Shown here in pieces: positions 45,483 to 54,502 of a DNA stretch of 64,000 bases (the first letter of the stretch is position 1; each line of letters begins with the position of its first letter). Below the pieces are notes generated by a model. It did not search any database. It was not told the origin of the DNA and saw only the letters and a program-made list of their open reading frames with translations. The translations under genes and the position numbers were made by a program. This DNA is from Pseudomonadota bacterium (lineage in GTDB: Bacteria > Pseudomonadota > Alphaproteobacteria > Paracaedibacterales > CAITNM01), in NCBI GenBank assembly GCA_018062345.1, contig JAGOSL010000005.1, positions 34,192-98,191 on the forward strand. Direction: 5' to 3'.

Positions 45483-46919
45483 CTACTCTTCTCCATGAGC
45501 TTTAGTGTATGCCGCCTTGCCGTCAAACACGTGCAATTTTTCAATATGAGTCCACATAGCTTTTTGCCCGACTGACTGAATAAGTTTTTGGATAGTACCT
45601 TCATTTAAAGCCCTATCTCCTACAAATCTTGCGCATACGTGGTCTGTTAAGTCCAAATTCAGACTATTGGTGATTGGGTAAATCTTCATGCCACGACTTG
45701 TAATGATTTTTAATTTTAGAGCCGCTTCTTTGGCGGCTTCTTCCATCAACTTACCAAACTCTTTAATAGGGATGGTGTTTTCGAAAAATATATCAACCCC
45801 TTCAACAGATCGCTCTTTAGCGTGCGCGGGCTCTGTTGGGGTTGGCTGATGATTCAAGCTAATAGCTTTATGCGCACGGTCTTGAATGCTTTCGTAGCGC
45901 TTGCCTAGATTTTTGATCACCGTCTCTGTAAATATGGTTGTTGAAATGCCTTTTGCATCCCCTACTACATCACGGGTTAAAGCTTTATCGACAGCGCACG
46001 TAATATATAAAGCATGTTCAATATCGCTCGCATACTTAAATTCACCCAAATGACGCAACATCATAATTGCAGATAAAATAACAGCCATAGGATTAATAAC
46101 ATTTTTTCCGGCATATTTAGGTGCAGATCCGTGGACAGCTTCAAAAATACAGACCTTATCTCCGATATTAGCGCCTGGTGCAAATCCAAGTCCGCCTACC
46201 AATGCAGAAGACAGATCGCTTAAAATATCACCGTTCATGTTGGTTGTGACAATAACTTCGAACTGTTCGGGTTTTTTAACTAACTGATGAGCGCAGTTAT
46301 CAACGATAATATGGTGCGCTTCTATATCGGAGTATTCTTTTGCTATATCTTCAAAAGTTCGCTTTAAAAGGCCTTCACTGAATTTCATGATATTTGCCTT
46401 TGTAGCGCAATGAATAGATTTGCGATTTTCACTGCGTGCGAACTCAAATCCTAGGCGTACAATTTTTTCACAGCCTTTTTTTGAAATTAGTTTCAAGCAT
46501 TGGGCTACCTCTGGCGTTTGCATATGTTCGATGCCTGCATACAGGTCTTCGATATTTTCGCGCACTATAACTAAATCAATGCCTCGACCGCTGTAAGGAG
46601 TTTGTACACCAGGAAATTCTTTTACAGGACGAATATTTCCGTACGTTTCAAACATTTTACGAAGCGTGACATTTGCACTTTTTTCCCCATATCCTACAGG
46701 TGTTGAAAGCGGTCCTTTAAGTGCAATTTTGTTTCTGTCAATAGAATCTATCGTCTCTTGCGGAACACCAGTTGCGATGCCTTTTTTAAAAACTTCAGCG
46801 CCGGCTTCACAAATTTCCCAATCGATTTTTATACCAGAAGCATCAACGATTCGACGCGCAGCTGTTGTTACCTCACTACCGATGCCATCGCCAGGAATAA
46901 GAGTCACTTTACAAGACAT
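45483..46919 (-). CDS. icd: NADP-type isocitrate dehydrogenase (Rickettsia-like long form)
   Basis: A TCA enzyme converting isocitrate to 2-oxoglutarate. Substrate-binding segments STPVGYGEKSANVTLRK and RENIEDLYAGIEH, metal-binding region DILSDLSSALVGGLG and the cofactor loop EAVHGSAPKYAGKN are seen; the Lys-Tyr pair in the loop is the feature that gives NADP preference in E. coli Icd. At 478 residues it has a C-terminal extension (about 350-478) as in Rickettsia and Thermus-type enzymes. It is monocistronic and convergent with flgC. Confidence 0.93.
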   Translation of the reverse strand: MSCKVTLIPGDGIGSEVTTAARRIVDASGIKIDWEICEAGAEVFKKGIATGVPQETIDSIDRNKIALKGPLSTPVGYGEKSANVTLRKMFETYGNIRPVKEFPGVQTPYSGRGIDLVIVRENIEDLYAGIEHMQTPEVAQCLKLISKKGCEKIVRLGFEFARSENRKSIHCATKANIMKFSEGLLKRTFEDIAKEYSDIEAHHIIVDNCAHQLVKKPEQFEVIVTTNMNGDILSDLSSALVGGLGFAPGANIGDKVCIFEAVHGSAPKYAGKNVINPMAVILSAIMMLRHLGEFKYASDIEHALYITCAVDKALTRDVVGDAKGISTTIFTETVIKNLGKRYESIQDRAHKAISLNHQPTPTEPAHAKERSVEGVDIFFENTIPIKEFGKLMEEAAKEAALKLKIITSRGMKIYPITNSLNLDLTDHVCARFVGDRALNEGTIQKLIQSVGQKAMWTHIEKLHVFDGKAAYTKAHGEE

Positions 46920-47125
46920 TATTGAACTTAATAAAAATTAACTGAAAAAAGTCTAGCACATTCATTAAAAAGTATGAAAAGACCTTTTGCGAATCACTCT
47001 ATCTTTCGTTGCTAAAAATACTAATAAAATTTTATTGGAATAAGTTATGTTGACTTAATGTTTCTTTTTTGTCATAAAAATATTATTATTTAACCTAATA
47101 AATTAAGATTGAGATCTAAATATCC

Positions 47126-48592
47126 ATGAAAAGTGTATTTTTTGTTTTATTTGTTTGTGCGTATATTTTTCCAGTTGCAGGGATGAATGCAGAGGAGCCC
47201 CTTTTTCAAGCTGCAGCCCCAGGCACTCCTATTCGACAGGCCCCCGTTGTTGATTTGAATCCTTATGTAGCTGATCTATCTAATCTATTAGCCATTAGCA
47301 TTGAACAAATTAAAAATGTGCATAAAATTTTTTCTGGAGAAATTGCTAAGGAGAGTCAGCCAAAAATTAGAACAAAGAAAATTAAAGATTTTCTTATTAA
47401 GAGACACTTGTTAGAAAACGTTTTTATTCCACATTTTAGAGTTGCCCGAACCCAACGCTTCACGCCTGAATGCAAAAAATCATTAGGAACTCATTTAAAA
47501 GATATAGATGGTAATTCGCCAAAAAAATTCTTAAGAAAAGGAACGGCAGACTTCGTTAGGTCTGTAGATCTTGAGGATTTTTATACAATTGAGACGCATG
47601 AGAGAAATACTTTTTTTCTTCTAAAATCATTAGTAAATCCAGAGAGTGGATTTGGACTTTATAGAAGTCGTCAAAATACCATAAGCTTTGAGGGTGTGCC
47701 CGGCAGTCCTACGTATGGCATATATAATATCTTAAAACTTTTAGAAGCGGAAAATCCTGAAACTCATAGTGGTGTAGTGGAGTTTCATCATGTGTATCAA
47801 AACCCAGAAGTAATCACTATTGTTCCTTATGGTGAGCATAAGGGGAGCACAGTTTTATATCATAAATCGAAGAAAGACAGTCGAATTGATAGAGCGAGTA
47901 GTAATTCCGAATTTTATTACCTTAAAAAATTAATAGGGCTGATCCAAGTAGCCAAGATGTGTTCATACGTGCTACGTGATTGCAATGATCTGGGGACAGA
48001 AGTGCTTAATGAAATGTCATATATCGATTCTTATGCTGGAAACTTGCGCATAATACCTAATCCAGGTGCTGAGAAAAAGCAAAAACAGAAATACACAGTA
48101 GAAATGGCTTTTTCTACGCATCTAGCTTTGGCGCCACACGGCCATGATGAAGAAGATGACAGGGAAGAAGTTGTTGGTGATCAATTAATTATGTCTGGTT
48201 TCGGTTTAAATGATAGTGATTTGGACTCTGCTCAAACTGATCTTAGTGGATCCGGAACTGAAGGGCACACGTCTCATTCAGAGTTAGATAGTGATGATAG
48301 TAATACCAGCTTTGTGCCTAAAAGAGCATTAGATGTAGATTTTAGAAGCGAGGATTCTAACGTCTCACCAAGCTCACTTTCTCCAATTACGCCGCTTTCT
48401 CCAGTCCGAAGTGCTAAAAAAATGGATAAAAAACCTACTCCTTCGCGAATAGGTAAAGAAAATATTGACTCTCATAATACCAGTGAATTCGTGCACTCAA
48501 CTGCAGACGAGCAAGAAGATTTTCCTAGTGCGCTTTTAGGAAAAAATAGCTATAGCCTTTTTGCAGAGGAAGGCAATATTCCTACTTACTAG
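47126..48592 (+). CDS. Secreted protein of unknown function, candidate effector
   Basis: I do not recognise this 488-residue protein. It has a clear signal peptide (MKSVFFVLFVCAYIFPVAG), a central mixed region (about 60-320) with no motif I know, and a long low-complexity tail (about 340-488) rich in Ser, Asp, Glu and Pro (DSDDSNTS; SPSSLSPITPLSPV) that looks disordered. No membrane anchor after the signal peptide. It is flanked by a 200-bp AT-rich gap and ends convergent, by four bases, with the ExbB-like gene. Composition and position resemble lineage-specific exported proteins of intracellular bacteria, but function is unknown. Confidence 0.8.
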   Translation: MKSVFFVLFVCAYIFPVAGMNAEEPLFQAAAPGTPIRQAPVVDLNPYVADLSNLLAISIEQIKNVHKIFSGEIAKESQPKIRTKKIKDFLIKRHLLENVFIPHFRVARTQRFTPECKKSLGTHLKDIDGNSPKKFLRKGTADFVRSVDLEDFYTIETHERNTFFLLKSLVNPESGFGLYRSRQNTISFEGVPGSPTYGIYNILKLLEAENPETHSGVVEFHHVYQNPEVITIVPYGEHKGSTVLYHKSKKDSRIDRASSNSEFYYLKKLIGLIQVAKMCSYVLRDCNDLGTEVLNEMSYIDSYAGNLRIIPNPGAEKKQKQKYTVEMAFSTHLALAPHGHDEEDDREEVVGDQLIMSGFGLNDSDLDSAQTDLSGSGTEGHTSHSELDSDDSNTSFVPKRALDVDFRSEDSNVSPSSLSPITPLSPVRSAKKMDKKPTPSRIGKENIDSHNTSEFVHSTADEQEDFPSALLGKNSYSLFAEEGNIPTY

Positions 48593-49689
48593 GTGGCATC
48601 ATGCCCTTCACCAAGGGCAGCCAATATGCGAGCTACTGTGCGAATTTCTTCGCACACCTCGCGGCTAAGTTGTTGACGCCCCGCTGTTACCTCATCTTGA
48701 ATTTTTGCTAGCTGCGTATCTAAGCTTCTCCAATATTTTGTTGTTTCTGCTGATATTTCAGACTGACGATTCAATAATTGCTGCATATTAAATTGACTTT
48801 GTGCAACATTCTGTAAGGCGGCTAATTGCTGATTTTGCTGATCTGTAAGCATATTTAGTTTTTCGGCAAGTTCTGAAAGACTGCGCATATATTGCTGGCG
48901 ACTTTCTTCGCCACGTTGTAGTTGCTGTGCAAGTAATTGCATGCTTTCAGCTGCTTGTTCAAAAACACTTTGAGAGTATGTTTGTCCTCCACTTTGCACT
49001 TCATTCCCACCAGCACTAAGTTTTCTAAGACTAATCTTTTCTTCAATGAAATAAAAAAATCCTTGAATTCCTTTATTGTATTGCACGTCAATAAAACCAA
49101 TAATGAGTGATCCAAGTAAACCAAATAGAGATGAACTAAACGCTGTTCCCATGCCAGCCAAAGGTGCGTGTAGCCCATCTTTTAAAGTTTTAAATGCATC
49201 TTGAATGTCACCAGCTTGTAAGTCGATATTTGAAATGACAGAAGAAATAGCTGTAACTGTGTGAGACAGTCCCCAGAAAGTTCCGACAAGACCTAGAAAC
49301 ACTAATAATCCTGTTACATAACGATTAAAATCTCTACTTTCTTCAAAGCGATTTTGGATACTTCCAAATGTTGCTTGCAGCATAAAAGTTGTTGGGCGAT
49401 TTTGCTGAAAAAGTTGCTGCAAGGGTTTTAGGATTTTTGGTTTTGGAGCGTTACTTTCATGATCACGCGATTTTTCAAAAAAAGAAAACCAGATGGCTTC
49501 AAGACGCAATGAGAAAAACAAGTGCACATTGTAAGCAATGCCAAACAAAAATAAAGCTAAAATAGTTCCGTTTAAAAAAACATTTGTTAGGAAGGCTGAC
49601 TTAGCTTGAGAGAAAAAAGCAACAAGCAAGCCCAATATAATACAAATAAACCAAAGGGAAATAAACGCACTACGACGAATTGCAGACAT
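48589..49689 (-). CDS. MotA/TolQ/ExbB-type proton channel protein
   Basis: A 366-residue protein of the MotA/TolQ/ExbB superfamily. Two N-terminal helices (about 10-28 and 35-52), then the conserved pair around VTGLLVFLGLVGTFWGLS and SSSLFGLLGSLIIGFID, which form the proton path. The last 130 residues are a Gln-rich coiled coil (RQQYMRSLSELAEKLNML). In alphaproteobacteria this type usually precedes an OmpA/MotB-like gene, but here the next gene is convergent, so the partner is elsewhere or missing. Likely energises an envelope process; which one is not known. Confidence 0.82.
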   Translation of the reverse strand: MSAIRRSAFISLWFICIILGLLVAFFSQAKSAFLTNVFLNGTILALFLFGIAYNVHLFFSLRLEAIWFSFFEKSRDHESNAPKPKILKPLQQLFQQNRPTTFMLQATFGSIQNRFEESRDFNRYVTGLLVFLGLVGTFWGLSHTVTAISSVISNIDLQAGDIQDAFKTLKDGLHAPLAGMGTAFSSSLFGLLGSLIIGFIDVQYNKGIQGFFYFIEEKISLRKLSAGGNEVQSGGQTYSQSVFEQAAESMQLLAQQLQRGEESRQQYMRSLSELAEKLNMLTDQQNQQLAALQNVAQSQFNMQQLLNRQSEISAETTKYWRSLDTQLAKIQDEVTAGRQQLSREVCEEIRTVARILAALGEGHDAT

Positions 49690-49767
49690 ACAACCAAAAA
49701 TTTTAAAATAGTATGCCTATTAGACTAAATGATAAATTTTTAACAATAAAGGGGGTAAGTGAGCTGC

Positions 49768-50580
49768 CTAAACTGGCAAGACCATCCAGCTTGGCTTCAC
49801 AACTTTTATTGGTTGCTCATTTATAAAAATATCGCTTTGTAATGCTTCAAGCTTTAATAAGGCAATTCCAAGATTGCCGTTGGTTGCACGCAATTCTCCA
49901 ACTTCTTGATTGTTTGCTTGAAGCTTAGCACCAACTTCGTATTCCCCATGCGTTTGAAGGATAATGGGAAAGGTACGTTTGCGAATTTGCCCTACATAGC
50001 GGGAGCGGGCAGTTAGCTCTTGTCCCATGTAGCAACCTTTATCCCAAGAAATTGCCTGTAGTTCACTCATGCCCCACTCTAGCGGAATTGATTTATCAAC
50101 AATCATATTCTTGGCGCCGTCGGGTACCCCAAGTTTTAGGAGTAGGGTCTCATAAATTTCACCTGATTGAGTAGCATTTACTTTTTTATCGTAAATTCTA
50201 TAGCCCAAATCTTTTAGGCGTGGGTCAAGAAAGCAATTTTTTGCATCAATCCGAGTTGAGCTTACGCCAACTTGCCAATCGGTGTTTTCATTAATAGCTA
50301 CATCAGAACGTAATTTGTATAACTGTATTTTTTGTAAAAATGCTCGTGCTCGTTCAGTATCTATATCAATAAGCCATTTGTTATCTTCGTTAATGATAAA
50401 AAAATCAAACTGAAATTTCCCTTGAGCTGACAACATTAAGCTATAAAGAATATGCTTGTTTTTTAGAAGCCTTACATCCTGAGTAATGAGCCCCTGCAAG
50501 AAATCTTCACGGTCACTGCCATGTATTTCAATGATAGTTCTGTTTTTTAGATGACAATAAAAGTCAGTGTGCATCGTCAT
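49768..50580 (-). CDS. ygfZ: YgfZ/CAF17-like folate-binding protein (Fe-S maturation)
   Basis: A GcvT-like tetrahydrofolate-binding protein that assists Fe-S cluster enzymes such as MiaB, present in this window. The signature KGCYMGQELTARSRYVGQIRKR is seen (here in two parts: KGCYMGQELTAR and VGQIRKR). Length is 270 residues. It overlaps the zf-CHCC gene by 17 bases and ends the leftward rubrerythrin-hisS-zf-ygfZ run. An alternative ATG lies two codons in. Confidence 0.9.
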   Translation of the reverse strand: MTMHTDFYCHLKNRTIIEIHGSDREDFLQGLITQDVRLLKNKHILYSLMLSAQGKFQFDFFIINEDNKWLIDIDTERARAFLQKIQLYKLRSDVAINENTDWQVGVSSTRIDAKNCFLDPRLKDLGYRIYDKKVNATQSGEIYETLLLKLGVPDGAKNMIVDKSIPLEWGMSELQAISWDKGCYMGQELTARSRYVGQIRKRTFPIILQTHGEYEVGAKLQANNQEVGELRATNGNLGIALLKLEALQSDIFINEQPIKVVKPSWMVLPV

Positions 50581-50725
50581 AAATGAATATCTTTCGACAA
50601 TACGGGCATTCTATTCGATTATCATCTTGAACATGCAAGTAAACGCGGGGATGGCTAGGTGGCTGGTTGTTTGTGGTGCCATCGCACATAACCTCTTTTT
50701 CATGAACAGTTATTGATTCAGCCAT
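50564..50725 (-). CDS. zf-CHCC zinc-finger protein (NDUFS6 tail-like)
   Basis: A 53-residue protein with the zf-CHCC pattern: VMCDG, then HPRVYLHVQDD and ECPYCRKIF, the Cys-His-Cys-Cys ligands. The same domain forms the C-terminus of complex I subunit NDUFS6, and free-standing copies are standard in alphaproteobacteria. I take ATG 50725 (MAESITVHEK) as start, overlapping the hisS stop by eight bases (ATGGCTGA); a longer frame to 50755 lies inside hisS and is unlike the family. It overlaps ygfZ downstream. Confidence 0.88.
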   Translation of the reverse strand: MAESITVHEKEVMCDGTTNNQPPSHPRVYLHVQDDNRIECPYCRKIFIYDDAH

Positions 50726-51974
50726 TTTCGCCACACAATATCCCAAGAATTTCACTGTCTTTTAGTGTGCGTTCTTTTTGTGGGTGCTCAACAGGTAACG
50801 TTAAATCCTTAAGTTTAACTGTATTGGTTTTTACCTCTTCTTCGCCAATAATTACAGCAAAGCGAGCGCCCAATTTGTCAGCTTCTTTAAATGCTTTGCC
50901 TGGATTTGTTTTATAGATAATCTCGCAGGTTTTACCTTGCTCTCGAAAAGCCTTGGCGATCTGTATTGCTTTGGAAAAACACTCACCAATTACAATAAAA
51001 ACAATCGGAGCTGGCTTTGAAAATGCTCTGTTTTCGAGAAGAAGAGCAATTCTATCAATGCCCATGCCCCAACCAACTGCGGGAATTGAGGGGCCTCCCA
51101 TATGTTGAACTAAACCATCATATCTTCCACCGCCTAGAATAGCATTTTGAGCCCCTAGGTCGTTACTTTTAAATTCAAATGCCGTATGGGTGTAATAGTC
51201 AAGACCACGCACTAGAGTAGGATCTAGAGTGTATTTAATGTCAAGTGCTTCAAGCCCCTGACAGACTTTCTCAAAAAAATGTGCTGCTGCACTGGTTAAA
51301 TGCGCTGAAATTTTTGGAGCATTTTGAGAAATACGCTGATCATTGTCATCCTTAGAATCCAAAATGCGCATTGGATTTTTTTCTAAGCGCAGCTGACTAT
51401 CTTCTGATAATTCGCCTTTATATTTTGAAAAATACTCAACTAGAGCAATACGATAAGCGTTTCTGCTTTCAGTGTCGCCGATTGTGTTTAAATGCAAACT
51501 AGCTTCAATTTTTAGGTGGTTGAGAATTTGTTGCGCCAGATCAAGAACTTCTACATCTGCATATGGATTTTCTACACCAAAGAATTCGACACCAAATTGA
51601 TGTAATTGTCTGTACCGTCCTCTTTGAGGGCGTTCATATCTAAACATTGGGCCAGAGTAGCAATATTTCAGAGGTAATTGCTGTGTCATGCTATTAGACA
51701 AAAGTGCGCGTACAACCGGTGCTGTGCCTTCAGGACGCAAGGTGATTTCTTCACCGCCGCGATCAGAAAAGGTATACATTTCTTTACCGACAATATCGCT
51801 GGTCTCACCTACAGCTCGCTTGAAAACTCCTGTGTATTCAAAGATTGGTGTATCAATACGTTCAAAACCAAACTGACGCGCAGTTGCAAAAGTTATATCT
51901 TGAATGTGCTGAATACACCTTGCCACATCTCCTAAAAAATCACGAGTGCCTCTTACGGGCTGCAGTTTAGTCAT
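50718..51974 (-). CDS. hisS: Histidyl-tRNA synthetase
   Basis: Class II synthetase, 418 residues. Motif 1 region VRGTRDFLGD, motif 2 YSGPMFRYERPQRGRYRQLHQFG (in two parts), the histidine loop RGLDYYTHTAFEF and motif 3 GMGIDRIALLL are all present; the anticodon domain begins at about 330. The rubrerythrin stop lies one base before its start and its stop overlaps the zf-CHCC start, so it is inside a tight leftward operon. Confidence 0.97.
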   Translation of the reverse strand: MTKLQPVRGTRDFLGDVARCIQHIQDITFATARQFGFERIDTPIFEYTGVFKRAVGETSDIVGKEMYTFSDRGGEEITLRPEGTAPVVRALLSNSMTQQLPLKYCYSGPMFRYERPQRGRYRQLHQFGVEFFGVENPYADVEVLDLAQQILNHLKIEASLHLNTIGDTESRNAYRIALVEYFSKYKGELSEDSQLRLEKNPMRILDSKDDNDQRISQNAPKISAHLTSAAAHFFEKVCQGLEALDIKYTLDPTLVRGLDYYTHTAFEFKSNDLGAQNAILGGGRYDGLVQHMGGPSIPAVGWGMGIDRIALLLENRAFSKPAPIVFIVIGECFSKAIQIAKAFREQGKTCEIIYKTNPGKAFKEADKLGARFAVIIGEEEVKTNTVKLKDLTLPVEHPQKERTLKDSEILGILCGENG

Positions 51975-51975
51975 A

Positions 51976-52395
51976 CTATGCCATTGTATCTAGTGCTTTT
52001 TGAAAGCGTCCTGCGTGAGATTTTTCAGCTTTCGCTAAAGTTTCAAACCATTGGGCGATTTCATCAAAGCCCTCTTCACGAGCAGATTTGGCCATACCAG
52101 GGTACATATCGGTATATTCGTGAGTTTCTCCTGCAATAGCTGCTTTAAGATTATTGGTGGTTGTGCCAATAGCGAGGCCGGTGGCAGGATCACCTACTTC
52201 TTCTAAAAACTCTAAGTGCCCGTGAGCATGGCCTGTTTCGCCTTCTGCGGTTGAGCGAAATACAGCTGCTACGTCATTATAACCTTCAATGTCTGCCTTT
52301 TGTGCGAAATACAAATAACGGCGGTTAGCTTGAGATTCCCCAGCGAACGCATCTTTAAGATTTTTTTCAGTCTTAGATCCTTTTAACTGTGTCAT
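51976..52395 (-). CDS. rbr: Rubrerythrin, ferritin-like domain only
   Basis: A 139-residue di-iron protein that reduces peroxide. Helices with [44 protein letters not shown] and [10 protein letters not shown] provide the Glu/His ligands. The C-terminal rubredoxin domain of classical rubrerythrin is missing, so another redox partner is needed. It heads the operon with hisS. DUF3501, its usual genomic partner, is at 39828-40424. Confidence 0.93.
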   Translation of the reverse strand: MTQLKGSKTEKNLKDAFAGESQANRRYLYFAQKADIEGYNDVAAVFRSTAEGETGHAHGHLEFLEEVGDPATGLAIGTTTNNLKAAIAGETHEYTDMYPGMAKSAREEGFDEIAQWFETLAKAEKSHAGRFQKALDTMA

Positions 52396-52488
52396 TGCAT
52401 AATACCTTGAATGAATTAAACTTCATAAAATATGAGTGGGAAGCTTGAAAAGGTCAAGCCTTAGATCCGTTACTTTGCGTGAAATTTT

Positions 52489-54402
52489 TTATTTTACCTG
52501 TAGCTCAGTTATTTCGCCAAATATGCTTAAACACTCCGGATTCAATAAAGCTTCTTTATTCTTAATTTCCCTGCCATGAACAACGTCTCTCACAGCTGTT
52601 TCAGCAAGCTTGTTGTTTTTAGTTCTGGGTAAATCAGGCACAGCAATAATTTTTGCAGGTACATGGCGTGGAGTAGTGTTTTGGCGAATGTGTTGCTTGA
52701 TTTTTTGCACTAAATCATCATCTAATCTTTTGCCCTTTTTAAGCACAATGAATAAAACGATGCGTTCATCATCTTGCCATTTTTGCCCAATTGCTAAACA
52801 CTCTGCTATTTCATCAACATTTTCAAGTTGGCGATAAATTTCTGCTGTGCCGATTCTTACACCCCCCGGGTTAAGAGTTGTATCTGACCTTCCGTGAATA
52901 ATTAAACCGTGGTGTTTTGTCCATTCGCAAAAATCCCCATGATGCCAAACATCAGGAAATTTATTGTAGTATGCGTCATGATATTTTTTTCCGTCTTTAT
53001 CTTTCCAGAATTCAATAGGTCTGCACGGAAATGGTTTAGTGCAGACAAGTTCGCCAGCACTTGTTTTAATGGGCTTGCCATTATCATCAAGTACATCAAT
53101 TGCTAGACCAAGCGCAGGCCCTTGAATTTCACCGCGATGCACCGTGCTAAGAGGATTACCCATAACAAAACATGAAATAATATCTGTGCCACCTGATAAA
53201 CTGCAAATTTGTACATCTTTTTTGATAGATTTCCATGTGTAATCAAATGTTTCTGGAGCTAGGGGAGATCCGGTTGAGCCAATAGCACGAAGCTCTTTTA
53301 AATTATGGGTTTTACTAACATCAACTTCTAATTTGTGCAGAGTGCTTAAATATTTAGCCGAAGTTCCAAAAAAATTGATTTGTAGGTCTCTTACGATATC
53401 CCATAAAAACTTAGGGGTGGGGTAGGTTGGAGAACCATCAAAAAGCACAATATGTGCTCGTGAGGCTAGACTTGAAACTAGCCAATGCCACATCATCCAG
53501 CTGCACGTTGTGAAATAAAATACTCTCTCAGTAGGTTTAATGTCACACTGTAACTGATGTTCCGCTAAATGCTTTAGTAGTGTTCCGCCAACGCCATGAA
53601 CAATACATTTTGGAATGCCTGTGGTACCTGAAGAGTATAATATATATAGGGGGTCATTAAAACTTACAGGAACAAAAGATATATCGTTAGCATTGCTTGT
53701 GGCCAATAGCTGATCCCAGCGCGCATAACTATGGTCAAGCCCCAAAAATGATACAACTACAACGCGCTCAACACTTGGTAAGTGTTTCAAGATCTCAGGC
53801 AAACGTTCAAGGCACGAAAATGTTTTCCCGTTGTAATGATAACCATCTACCACGAGTAGCACTTTTGGCTCTATTTGACTAAAACGATCGATAACTCCTT
53901 GAATGCCAAAATCAGGGGAACAGGCTGTCCAGATTGCTCCTTGAGCGCTTGTTGCCAACATAGCAGCAACTGTTTCTGGGATGTTGGGCAAATATCCTGC
54001 AACTCGGTCGCCTTTTTTGATTCCCCATTGATTGAAGTGATCTGCAATTTTTGCAACAATCCAGTAAAGCTCTTCGTAAGTGATTTGGCGTTTTTCTTGA
54101 TTTTCACCCACAAAAGTAATAGCTATATGGTCATCACGCTGTTGCAATAAATTTTGTGCAAAATTTAATTTTGCTTGCGGGAAAAATACTGCTTTCTCAA
54201 CACTTGTTGGATTTTCCAAAATTTTATTGCCTTTATCGCCAACAACTCCACAAAAATCCCAAACCATATTCCAAAATTCAGGGATATGATTGATCGACCA
54301 TTTGTGCAAATCATGATAGCTTGAGTAAGGTATATTTTTTGCAAACTTGGTGAGCAAGCTATTTTTAATACTTTCAGATGAGGGAGACCAAGAAGAATTC
54401 AA
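52489..54402 (-). CDS. acsA: Acetoacetyl-CoA synthetase
   Basis: An AMP-forming ligase (637 residues) that activates acetoacetate. The P-loop YSSGTTGIPKCIVHG, the adenine region LSGGTDIISCFV, YPTPKFLWDIV, and the C-terminal hinge GRSDTTLNPGGVRIGTAEIY are seen; the acetoacetyl-CoA group is indicated by the opening MNSSWSPSSESIKNS and the SWMMWHWLVS segment. It connects ketone-body or polyhydroxybutyrate carbon to acetyl-CoA. It is monocistronic and divergent from the DAACS gene, over a 100-bp gap. Confidence 0.92.
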   Translation of the reverse strand: MNSSWSPSSESIKNSLLTKFAKNIPYSSYHDLHKWSINHIPEFWNMVWDFCGVVGDKGNKILENPTSVEKAVFFPQAKLNFAQNLLQQRDDHIAITFVGENQEKRQITYEELYWIVAKIADHFNQWGIKKGDRVAGYLPNIPETVAAMLATSAQGAIWTACSPDFGIQGVIDRFSQIEPKVLLVVDGYHYNGKTFSCLERLPEILKHLPSVERVVVVSFLGLDHSYARWDQLLATSNANDISFVPVSFNDPLYILYSSGTTGIPKCIVHGVGGTLLKHLAEHQLQCDIKPTERVFYFTTCSWMMWHWLVSSLASRAHIVLFDGSPTYPTPKFLWDIVRDLQINFFGTSAKYLSTLHKLEVDVSKTHNLKELRAIGSTGSPLAPETFDYTWKSIKKDVQICSLSGGTDIISCFVMGNPLSTVHRGEIQGPALGLAIDVLDDNGKPIKTSAGELVCTKPFPCRPIEFWKDKDGKKYHDAYYNKFPDVWHHGDFCEWTKHHGLIIHGRSDTTLNPGGVRIGTAEIYRQLENVDEIAECLAIGQKWQDDERIVLFIVLKKGKRLDDDLVQKIKQHIRQNTTPRHVPAKIIAVPDLPRTKNNKLAETAVRDVVHGREIKNKEALLNPECLSIFGEITELQVK

Positions 54403-54502
54403 TTTCTGTAATAAAAATTTTATAAGCTCCCTATATACTACGCGTTTGATGGTTTTGATGCATGCAAAAAATTAATGAAAATTTTATGAGGTCTTATTAG
54501 CG

